DNA from: an uncultured bacterium
Lineage (GTDB): Bacteria; Bdellovibrionota_C; UBA2361; SZUA-149; CALKYB01
Assembly (NCBI GenBank): GCA_938022485.1
Contig: CALIEE010000238.1
Span: forward strand, 1-5,069
Reading direction: 5' to 3'
Length of the DNA: 5,069 nucleotides
The position numbers were made by a program, and so were the translations under genes. Shown here piece by piece: positions 1-5,069 of this stretch (positions are counted from its first letter, which is position 1; every line of letters starts with the position of its first letter). The notes beneath the pieces are model-generated. The model ran no database searches and was not told the origin of the DNA. It saw only the letters and a program-made list of their open reading frames with translations.

Positions 1-1103
1 TTCAATTGTTTCTACGAGAGCAGAAGAACTATTCGAAGTTTAGGGAAGAGAATAATCGCTATAAGAGAGCCAACATGGGCTCAATCTCCTACGACTCTCT
101 TCTCTATTCGATCATGGATGCAGTTAGCTCGGTGGTGATTGGAGTAATAATTTGGTTTAGCTTCGAGTCGATTATTGATGGCTCTCTTACTCTTGGCCTT
201 TTGGTTGCTTTTGTTGATTATACCAGAAAATTTTTTCAACCTTTGAGAGAGCTTTCTGGAAAGTTTGCCATACTTCAGTCGGCATTGGCTGCTTTGGAGA
301 AAATATTTAATTCTTTTAACGTCGACGAAGAACTCAAGACTGGCTCTGAGGTTTTTTCTGAAGACAATGCTGCAATTAAGTTTAGCAATGTTTCTTTTAG
401 TTATCCGGGTTTTGAAGACAAACCTGTTTTAAAAGACCTAGATTTCACACTGAACTCTGGTGAGATTTTAGCGATAGTAGGTCCAACTGGAGGAGGTAAA
501 TCTTCTATTTCAAAATTAATTTCACTTCTTTATGACAACTATCAGGGAGAGATATTCTTTGGGGCCAAAGAATTGAGAGATTTTTCTACTTCTAGTGTGC
601 GTTCAAAGATCGCAGTGGTTACCCAGGATGTGGAGATTTTTAGTGATACCGTAGAGTTTAACATTGGTTTAGGTGATCCAAAAATTACGCCAGAAAAATG
701 TCGAGAGGTAGCTAAATTAGTGCAAGCTGATCAATTTATTTCTGAGTTGTCTGACGGATACCAAACTAAACTGGAGGCTGGAGGTAGTCAGCTCTCCGCT
801 GGACAGGCTCAATTACTTAGCTTCGCAAGAGCTTTAGCTGCTGATACGCCAATTATCATTCTGGATGAGGCGACTGCGGCTGTTGACTCACTGAGCGAAG
901 GTCTTCTTCAGAGAGCTACTGAGCATGTTCTTCGTAAGAAGACAGTATTAGTTATAGCTCATCGACTTTCGACAATCCGCGAGGCTAATGAGATACTTGC
1001 AATTAAGGAAGGTGAGATTGTCGAAAGAGGAAATCACGAAAGTTTATTAGCGGCAGATGGTTACTATGCAAAACTATTTCAAATGCAATTTTCTCATATT
1101 TAG
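1..1103 (+). CDS. ABC exporter half-transporter (TMD-NBD fusion), C-terminal part; 5' end outside the window
   Basis: This is an ATP-driven inner-membrane exporter of the ABCB type (MsbA/MdlB/YheH-like), expected to work as a homo- or heterodimer. The reading frame is open at the left edge. The TTG at 6 lies inside the conserved cytoplasmic helix before TM5 (..QLFLREQKNYSKFREEN), so it is not the true start. Residues below count from that TTG. Probable TM5 is about 35-53 and TM6 about 61-80, followed by the FFQPLRELS..LQSALAALEKIF coupling region typical of YheH/LmrD-like proteins. The nucleotide-binding domain (about 123-360) has every core motif: A-loop Tyr133, Walker A GPTGGGKS 159-166, Q-loop Gln207, signature LSAGQ 263-267, Walker B IIILDE 283-288 with catalytic Glu288, D-loop 291-294 and H-loop His319. 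ATPase competence is therefore expected. The substrate (lipid, glycolipid, drug or peptide) cannot be told, and most of the membrane domain is missing. The 3' end overlaps ggt. Confidence 0.93.
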   Translation, partial: QLFLREQKNYSKFREENNRYKRANMGSISYDSLLYSIMDAVSSVVIGVIIWFSFESIIDGSLTLGLLVAFVDYTRKFFQPLRELSGKFAILQSALAALEKIFNSFNVDEELKTGSEVFSEDNAAIKFSNVSFSYPGFEDKPVLKDLDFTLNSGEILAIVGPTGGGKSSISKLISLLYDNYQGEIFFGAKELRDFSTSSVRSKIAVVTQDVEIFSDTVEFNIGLGDPKITPEKCREVAKLVQADQFISELSDGYQTKLEAGGSQLSAGQAQLLSFARALAADTPIIILDEATAAVDSLSEGLLQRATEHVLRKKTVLVIAHRLSTIREANEILAIKEGEIVERGNHESLLAADGYYAKLFQMQFSHI

Positions 1104-2733
1104 CTTGTTGCTACTGCTGTTTAGCCCAGCTTGTTCAAGTATTCAAAGAAACGCCGCGCAAAGCTCTAGTGCTGCTGTCTCAACTGAGAATCCTGAAGTT
1201 ACAAGAATAGTTGCTGATATACTGAAAAGTGGAGGTAATGCTTTTGATGCTTCAGTGGCCGCAACTTTTGCCCTGTCAGTGATTAGACCTCACTCGACAG
1301 GCATTGGGGGAGGAGGATTCTTTCTGATTCATCAAAAGAAGCAAGGACTGAGTACTTTTCTTGATGCTCGAGAGCGAGGACCTGCTGCTATTTCAAAAAC
1401 ATCAATTGATCAGGTTTCAGTATCCGATACTGAGAAGAAGGGAATGCTTGTTGGAGTGCCAGGAATAGTTGCTGGTGCTTGGGAAGTTTTTAACTCTTTT
1501 GGCTCTGGAAACTTAAGCTGGGCTGAATTGCTGCAACCAGCAATTGAACTTGCCGAAAATGGTTTTGAGGTTTATCCCCACCTAGCTGAGGCTATTGCTC
1601 TTGCCGAGAAAAGACTAGGCTTTACTCTGCCCCCAGAAATTGAAAAGGATACTTCTTTTCGTAATCCCGTTTTGGCAAAGACATTAAGTGGAATTGCCAA
1701 TAATGGACCTAAATATTTTTACCAAGGTAGAGTTGCCCAAGATATTGTTGAGGCTACTCTTAAACGAGGAGGTTTGCTGAGTATATCTGATCTTAAAAAT
1801 TATAGGGTTAAGTATCGAGAGCCGGTGAGGTTTAGTTATAAAGGTCGTGAAGTCCTTTCCGCTCCATTACCAAGCTCAGGTGGTATCGTTTTAGGTCAAG
1901 CGTTAGCACTTAGGGAAAAGCTGGATTCAGGGTTGAATGACTTCGACAGCATTGAATCTCTCGAGTTTTTAATTAAGAGTTTATCTTTATCTTTTAGAAC
2001 CCGAGCTCTTTATCTAGGAGATCCTGATTATTCGGATTTAAATCAAGAAGACTTTTTATCAGCTTCGGCAATTGAAGAATTGGCTTCTGAGATAAATGAT
2101 TCTTCTGTCTTGCAAAAACCAGAAACTAATTTTGAGCCTATACCTACTAGCACCACCCATTTTTCAATTATTGACTTCGATGGAAACGTGGTGTCTTCAA
2201 CTCAAAGTATAAACCTTTACTTTGGAGCGGGTTTTGTTGCCGAGGGAACTGGAGTATTTTTGAACAATACTTTGGATGATTTTTCGAAAACTAATCGAGA
2301 GAGCAATGCTTTCGGCTTGGCAGGGAGGCAGGCTAATTTCCCAGAGGGTGGAAAAACACCACTAAGTAGTATGTCTCCAACAATTGTTTTGAATGATGGT
2401 GTGCCAGAGTTGATTTTGGGAAGTCCAGGAGGACCGAGAATTATTAGTGCAGTTTTACAGACCATAATAAACAGCATTGATTACGGAATGGACTTGGAGT
2501 CCGCCGTATCTTCTCCGCGGATTCATACTCAATGGGATCCTCCAACGGTTTACCTAGAAAATAGGAATCTTAAGCTAGGACTAGAGTCTAAGCTTAATAA
2601 TATTGGCTTCTCTACCAAGAGGAGTGACTACTTAATAGGGAATGTTTCTGCTGTGTCGGTAAACCCAGCAGGGGAGATCAATGCTACTGCAGACCCTCGT
2701 CGCGATGGCTATGGGCTGGTTATAGATAAATAG
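1057..2733 (+). CDS. ggt: Gamma-glutamyltransferase precursor (glutathione hydrolase family), exported
   Basis: This is an N-terminal nucleophile hydrolase that cleaves or transfers the gamma-glutamyl group of glutathione and related compounds, normally in the periplasm. The 558 residues are close to the roughly 580 of E. coli GGT. A hydrophobic signal (about 12-23) ends at Cys26. The precursor should self-cleave before Thr366 (TSTTHFS), giving a large subunit of about 340 residues and a small subunit of 193. Residues matching the E. coli active site by motif alignment are Arg105 (Arg114, DARERGP), Ser384 (Thr409), Asn386 (Asn411), Asp408 (Asp433), Ser437-Ser438 (PLSSMSPT) and the oxyanion GSPGG 455-459. 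Thr405 replaces E. coli Gln430. The lid-loop region (about 410-436) has the full E. coli length, with Phe419 at the Tyr444 position. An in-frame TAG at 1048-1050 limits the start to ATG 1057 or ATG 1066. Neither has a clear Shine-Dalgarno, so translation probably depends on coupling to the overlapping ABC gene. An acylase-type relative is possible but less likely. Confidence 0.93.
   Translation: MVTMQNYFKCNFLIFSLLLLLFSPACSSIQRNAAQSSSAAVSTENPEVTRIVADILKSGGNAFDASVAATFALSVIRPHSTGIGGGGFFLIHQKKQGLSTFLDARERGPAAISKTSIDQVSVSDTEKKGMLVGVPGIVAGAWEVFNSFGSGNLSWAELLQPAIELAENGFEVYPHLAEAIALAEKRLGFTLPPEIEKDTSFRNPVLAKTLSGIANNGPKYFYQGRVAQDIVEATLKRGGLLSISDLKNYRVKYREPVRFSYKGREVLSAPLPSSGGIVLGQALALREKLDSGLNDFDSIESLEFLIKSLSLSFRTRALYLGDPDYSDLNQEDFLSASAIEELASEINDSSVLQKPETNFEPIPTSTTHFSIIDFDGNVVSSTQSINLYFGAGFVAEGTGVFLNNTLDDFSKTNRESNAFGLAGRQANFPEGGKTPLSSMSPTIVLNDGVPELILGSPGGPRIISAVLQTIINSIDYGMDLESAVSSPRIHTQWDPPTVYLENRNLKLGLESKLNNIGFSTKRSDYLIGNVSAVSVNPAGEINATADPRRDGYGLVIDK
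1132..1134 (+). other. Possible lipobox cysteine or signal-peptide cleavage point of Ggt
   Basis: Cys26 of the ggt product follows the hydrophobic run LLLLLFSPA and is followed by Ser-Ser, as in many lipoproteins. The box is non-standard: position -3 is Ser, where Leu, Val or Ile is usual, and -2 is Pro; the -1 Ala is acceptable. Ser at -3 and Ala at -1 would also suit signal peptidase I cleaving just before the Cys. Export is well supported, but lipid anchoring is uncertain. Confidence 0.4.
2149..2154 (+). other. Predicted Ggt autoprocessing site (Ser365 | Thr366)
   Basis: The codons for Ser365 and Thr366 sit at the start of the TTHFS motif. In characterised GGTs the first Thr of this motif attacks the preceding peptide bond and then serves as the catalytic nucleophile (Thr391 in E. 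coli, TTHYS). The motif and its downstream spacing to Asn386 and the LDDFS segment match E. coli, so self-cleavage is expected. Confidence 0.85.
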
Positions 2734-2741
2734 TCAGTAGC

Positions 2742-4001
2742 CTAAACAATCTGTTCAAGTGACTTAAGACCCCGTTCCAGTTCTTCAAGCGAAGGTCCAA
2801 AGGAGAATCTACAAAAATTGGTAAAACGACTTGGTCGGTCAGGTCGTCTTTGTCCAGGATTAATATCAAAGAAGATTCCAGGAACTGTAATTACTTTGGC
2901 TTTCAAGGCCTCTTCGAAGAAATGCATGCTATTGCTCATTTCTCCTTTTAATCCAGTTAAACTTCCCCAGCAGTAAAAACCACCCTCTGGAACGCTCTCC
3001 ACCTCTATGCCTAGTTTAGCTAAGCCGTCGACCATGAACTTTCTTTTTTCTGCAAAAAGATTTTGGATAGCCTTTGCCTCTTGGTCTGCAATAGAACGGT
3101 CTAGTAGTTGAACCGCTGCAAGTTGTATTGGGCGAGCACAGCCTCCGTCAATGAAACTTCCGGCTGAAGAAACTGCTTCAATCACAGATTTAGGGCCTAC
3201 AGTCCAGGAAACTCTAAAACCAGGGTAGCGCCAATTTTTGGTTAGGCCATCAATTAGGATTACAGGGTCTTCGTCTACGTCCTCTACATAACTAGCAGCA
3301 GAGTTACTTAGTTCTTTAGAGTCGTAAAGATAATGAGAATAGAACTCATCAAAAATCATTGTGCACTGATGTTCTCGTGCGACTTGAGTCCAAATTTCAA
3401 GCTCTGCTCCGGTAACTAGTTTCCCCGTTGGGTTACATGGATTGGAAAGCAAAAGACTAGACAGTCCTTTTCCTAATATCTCTTCTTTGAGTCTTTCCGG
3501 GTTGAATTCGAAATTGTTCTTGCTATCCAAAAGAATTGGAATAGGAACAAAGGAACTAAAAGAATCGAGAAGCTCTTCGTAAGCAGTGTAATCAGGTAGA
3601 AAATGACCAACGTTGGTTCGCCCAAGTGCTGAGACAGCTCTTGTCACTGCAAGTCTACCACCTGAGCAGATTGCTACGTTCTCTTCTGTATACTTACTCT
3701 TCTTTCCATCTCGGTATCGAGCATTATAAAGCTCGGCCACTGCGGCCTTCAACTCAGGCATACCGTCCACTGGGGCATACTCTAGGTCATCTGTTGTGAA
3801 CGACCAGTTTAGCAATCTCTCCGGAGCACCAGCTATCTCTCCTGTCTCAGGAGCCCCTTGTCCGAGATTAGCCCATTCTTCGGGATTTTCTCCGTAGCCA
3901 TATTCTTTGGCGCGAGACATCACATAGATAACACCAGTTTTTGGAACTGGTCTGAAGCCCGGGGCTTGGATTTGCTGAGATGTTACTAATGCTTTATTCA
4001 T
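2742..4001 (-). CDS. PLP-dependent aminotransferase, class I/II (fold type I), substrate unknown
   Basis: This is a cytoplasmic pyridoxal-phosphate enzyme of the aspartate-aminotransferase fold that should move amino groups between amino acids (or amine donors) and keto acids. The 419 residues are a normal length. Visible landmarks are the N-terminal LGQGAPETGE segment (46-55), the cofactor-site SGGR (113-116), Tyr138 in PDYTAYEEL (ring-stacking position), NPCNPTG 187-193 with Asn190, IFDEFYSH 216-223 with Asp218 (pairs with the pyridine nitrogen) and Tyr221, Schiff-base Lys255 in DGLTKNWRYPGFR, Arg263 (phosphate contact) and Arg398 in FCRFSFG, the likely substrate-carboxylate arginine. All the catalytic positions I can place are intact. 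The ATG at 4001 gives a full N-terminus, but no Shine-Dalgarno is seen. The gene converges on ggt with 8 bp between stop codons and diverges from the kdsB-like gene. I do not recognise the exact subfamily, and the motifs do not give the amino donor or acceptor. Confidence 0.9.
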   Translation of the reverse strand: MNKALVTSQQIQAPGFRPVPKTGVIYVMSRAKEYGYGENPEEWANLGQGAPETGEIAGAPERLLNWSFTTDDLEYAPVDGMPELKAAVAELYNARYRDGKKSKYTEENVAICSGGRLAVTRAVSALGRTNVGHFLPDYTAYEELLDSFSSFVPIPILLDSKNNFEFNPERLKEEILGKGLSSLLLSNPCNPTGKLVTGAELEIWTQVAREHQCTMIFDEFYSHYLYDSKELSNSAASYVEDVDEDPVILIDGLTKNWRYPGFRVSWTVGPKSVIEAVSSAGSFIDGGCARPIQLAAVQLLDRSIADQEAKAIQNLFAEKRKFMVDGLAKLGIEVESVPEGGFYCWGSLTGLKGEMSNSMHFFEEALKAKVITVPGIFFDINPGQRRPDRPSRFTNFCRFSFGPSLEELERGLKSLEQIV

Positions 4002-4051
4002 AGTTCTAATAATGCTGGTTAAGCGGCAAATGATGCCAGAATTCTATCAAA
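4002..4051. promoter_or_regulatory. Divergent intergenic region with probable back-to-back promoters
   Basis: These 50 bp separate the starts of the aminotransferase (-) and the kdsB-like gene (+), so promoters for both must lie here or inside the flanking 5' coding ends. On the + strand AATAAT at 4008-4013 matches TATAAT at five of six bases and lies 38 nt before the ATG at 4052, but I find no good -35. A short inverted repeat GGCA-N5-TGCC (4025-4028 and 4034-4037) could be a small operator half-site pair, though arms of 4 bp can arise by chance. Neither start has a recognisable Shine-Dalgarno. Exact promoter positions are inferred only. Confidence 0.4.
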
Positions 4052-4861
4052 ATGACCACGGTTACTGAAAATACCTCAATTATTGTAATTCCTGCTCGCT
4101 TAGCTTCGAGTAGATTTCCAGCTAAGCCAATGGCCTTGATCAAGGGTATTCCCATGCTCGAGAGAGTCTGGCGAATAGCCCAAGCCTCAAAAGCTGCTCA
4201 GCGGGTAATCATCGCCACTGAAAGCACTGAAATAGTTGATTTTGCTTCCAGTTTTGGAGCTGAGGTTATGCTCACCAGTGATTCTTGCCAGACAGGAACT
4301 GACAGAGTTGCAGAAGTTTCGGAGAAGCTTGGTTGCACTACGGAGATAATGCTTAGCTTCCAAGGCGATTCAGTATTAACTCCAGCGCATATTTTAGATC
4401 AGTTGATTAATTCTTTTAACGAGAATCCCTCTCAGGAGATTGCAACCCCGGCTTGTAAACTTGAAGGTCAAGCTTTGAGTGATTTTATCAAGTCTAAGCA
4501 ATCAGGCTCGAGCACTGGAACTATGGTGGTATTTAATAGTGACCACGAAGCTTTATATTTTTCGCGAAGTATAATTCCTTTTAAAAGGGGTGGGGAGCCA
4601 GAGGAAATATATCGCCACATTGGGATGTATGCCTACCGAGCAGATATCTTGAAAAAGTTTAGCTCTTTACCAATGGGCAGGCTGGAGAAGCTTGAAAAAC
4701 TAGAGCAGCTTCGGGCCCTAGAAAATGGAATTGGAATCAGAGTTGTGCCAGTTAGCTATCAGGGTCGAACTGCTGCATCAGTTGATAATCCAGAAGATAT
4801 AGAGACGGTAGAAGCCATAATAGACAGGGAAGGAGAGCTTCCGGAGATTTCTGGTGGCTAA
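4052..4861 (+). CDS. kdsB: KdsB-like CMP-sugar-acid synthetase (3-deoxy-manno-octulosonate cytidylyltransferase family)
   Basis: Members join CTP to a 3-deoxy-2-keto sugar acid, normally Kdo, giving CMP-Kdo for lipopolysaccharide inner-core assembly in the cytoplasm. The 269 residues compare with about 250 for E. coli KdsB. Family landmarks run in order: nucleotide-binding IPARLASSRFPAKP 13-26, VIIATE 52-57, TGTDRVAEV 81-89, QGD 104-106, ALYFSRSIIPF 167-177, YRHIGMYAYR 187-196, LEKLEQLRALE 214-224 and VDNPEDIE 244-251. Asp106 and Asp245 match the two metal-binding aspartates of E. coli KdsB (Asp100, Asp235). Differences from the usual family are Ala24 in FPAKP (normally LPGKP), QGDSV instead of QGDEP, and STGTMVVF (154-161) where E. 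coli has the NxVKVV stretch. The protein may therefore be a divergent KdsB or act on a related sugar acid such as 8-amino-Kdo. ATG 4052 places the core strand about 8 residues in. The gene is translationally coupled to the next one. Confidence 0.82.
   Translation: MTTVTENTSIIVIPARLASSRFPAKPMALIKGIPMLERVWRIAQASKAAQRVIIATESTEIVDFASSFGAEVMLTSDSCQTGTDRVAEVSEKLGCTTEIMLSFQGDSVLTPAHILDQLINSFNENPSQEIATPACKLEGQALSDFIKSKQSGSSTGTMVVFNSDHEALYFSRSIIPFKRGGEPEEIYRHIGMYAYRADILKKFSSLPMGRLEKLEKLEQLRALENGIGIRVVPVSYQGRTAASVDNPEDIETVEAIIDREGELPEISGG
4843..4846 (+). promoter_or_regulatory. Ribosome binding site for the histidine phosphatase gene
   Basis: GGAG lies 7 nt before the GTG at 4854, inside the end of the kdsB-like coding sequence. 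It supports GTG 4854 as the start, along with the protein fit, because the first beta strand and RHG motif follow at once. It is the only good Shine-Dalgarno placed before a gene start in this window. Confidence 0.6.
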
Positions 4862-5069
4862 GCTATTTCTTGTTCGACACGGTAATACTTTTGGCCCTGG
4901 AGATACCTGCGTTCAGGTAGGGGCACAGACAGATCTTGATTTGGTTGAATCAGGTAGAAAGCAGGCCCAATCTGTTTCTGAATGGCTCAATAAAAAAGAA
5001 ATTAAACCAGTTGCTGTATATTCTGGTCCCTTAAAGAGACATATTCAGTCAGCAGAGATTGTTGCTTCT
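4854..5069 (+). CDS. Histidine phosphatase family protein (phosphoglycerate mutase-like), N-terminal part; cut by the window end
   Basis: This is a phosphatase of the branch that forms a phosphohistidine intermediate. The visible 72 codons begin at GTG 4854 (MAKLFLVRHGNT). His9 in the RHG motif is the expected catalytic histidine, and Arg8 and Arg62 (in SGPLKRHIQSAE) fit the phosphate-pocket arginines. The segment TDLDLVESGRKQA (26-38) matches the usual D-x-L-x-x-x-G-x-x-QA element. The C-terminal half, with the second catalytic His, is outside the window. The start overlaps the kdsB-like stop by 8 nt, which implies one mRNA and coupled translation. The substrate is unknown. From context a sugar-phosphate in the Kdo-type pathway is plausible, but cofactor-related phosphatases (such as RibC/CobC-like) share these motifs. 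Confidence 0.85.
   Translation, partial: MAKLFLVRHGNTFGPGDTCVQVGAQTDLDLVESGRKQAQSVSEWLNKKEIKPVAVYSGPLKRHIQSAEIVAS

Noticed and set aside
6..8. TTG as the start of the ABC exporter
   Set aside because: The codons before it stay open to the window edge, and the conserved pre-TM5 helix is already under way. TM1-TM4 would be missing, so the true start is upstream.
2217..2477. 86-codon open frame on the - strand inside ggt
   Set aside because: It lies wholly opposite a strongly conserved part of ggt (small subunit, including the lid loop and PLSSMSPT), shows no recognisable domain and has no gene context, so it is a shadow frame.
2707..2742. GGCTA (2707-2711) and TAGCC (2738-2742) as a terminator stem between ggt and the aminotransferase
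   Set aside because: It has only five base pairs with a 26-nt loop and no T-run after it, so it is too weak to call a terminator.
307..4421. The 15-mer TTAATTCTTTTAACG occurs at 307-321 and again at 4407-4421
   Set aside because: Both copies fall inside unrelated coding sequences (encoding NSFN-type stretches), are AT-rich, and have no shared flanks. This is most likely chance.
1..5069. Mobile element, CRISPR array, RNA gene, toxin-antitoxin or defence system
   Set aside because: Every long open frame on the real coding strands belongs to a metabolic or envelope family, the only intergenic space is 50 bp and 8 bp, and I see no direct-repeat arrays, terminal inverted repeats or tRNA/rRNA-like segments.

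Overview
The window is a moderately AT-rich, densely coding stretch of a bacterial chromosome. A CMP-Kdo-synthetase-family enzyme, an ABCB-type half-exporter and a secreted gamma-glutamyltransferase all point to a Gram-negative with an outer membrane, most likely in or near the Proteobacteria. The ABC exporter resembles the YheH/MdlB-like exporters that are common in delta-type and marine proteobacteria. No RNA gene or phylogenetic marker is present, so the lineage cannot be fixed further.

Layout: (1) From the left edge to 1103, the C-terminal part of an ABC exporter half-transporter on the + strand, whose real start lies upstream of the window. (2) A full-length gamma-glutamyltransferase precursor (1057-2733, +) that overlaps the exporter by up to 47 nt, so the two are one translationally coupled unit. 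(3) A class I/II PLP-dependent aminotransferase on the - strand (4001-2742), convergent with ggt across only 8 bp. (4) A 50-bp divergent intergenic region (4002-4051), the longest non-coding stretch here. (5) A KdsB-like CMP-sugar-acid synthetase (4052-4861, +). (6) The N-terminal 72 codons of a histidine-phosphatase-family protein (GTG at 4854, +), which overlaps the stop of the kdsB-like gene by 8 nt and runs off the right edge.

How the genes may work together: two themes can be seen. The right-hand pair joins a CMP-activating enzyme for a 3-deoxy-2-keto sugar acid (Kdo or a relative) to a phosphatase, which suggests a small sugar-acid activation operon for surface glycans. The left-hand pair joins an inner-membrane exporter to a periplasmic or lipid-anchored gamma-glutamyl enzyme, which suggests export followed by extracytoplasmic processing, or simple coexpression. 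The aminotransferase is encoded between them on the other strand, and its substrate cannot be read from sequence.

The genes look intact, with no frameshifts. I see no mobile element, CRISPR array, RNA gene or phage signal. The items most worth checking are the divergent substrate-site motifs of the KdsB-like protein, its tight coupling to a histidine phosphatase, and the exporter-ggt overlap. I did not find a clear new multi-gene system.
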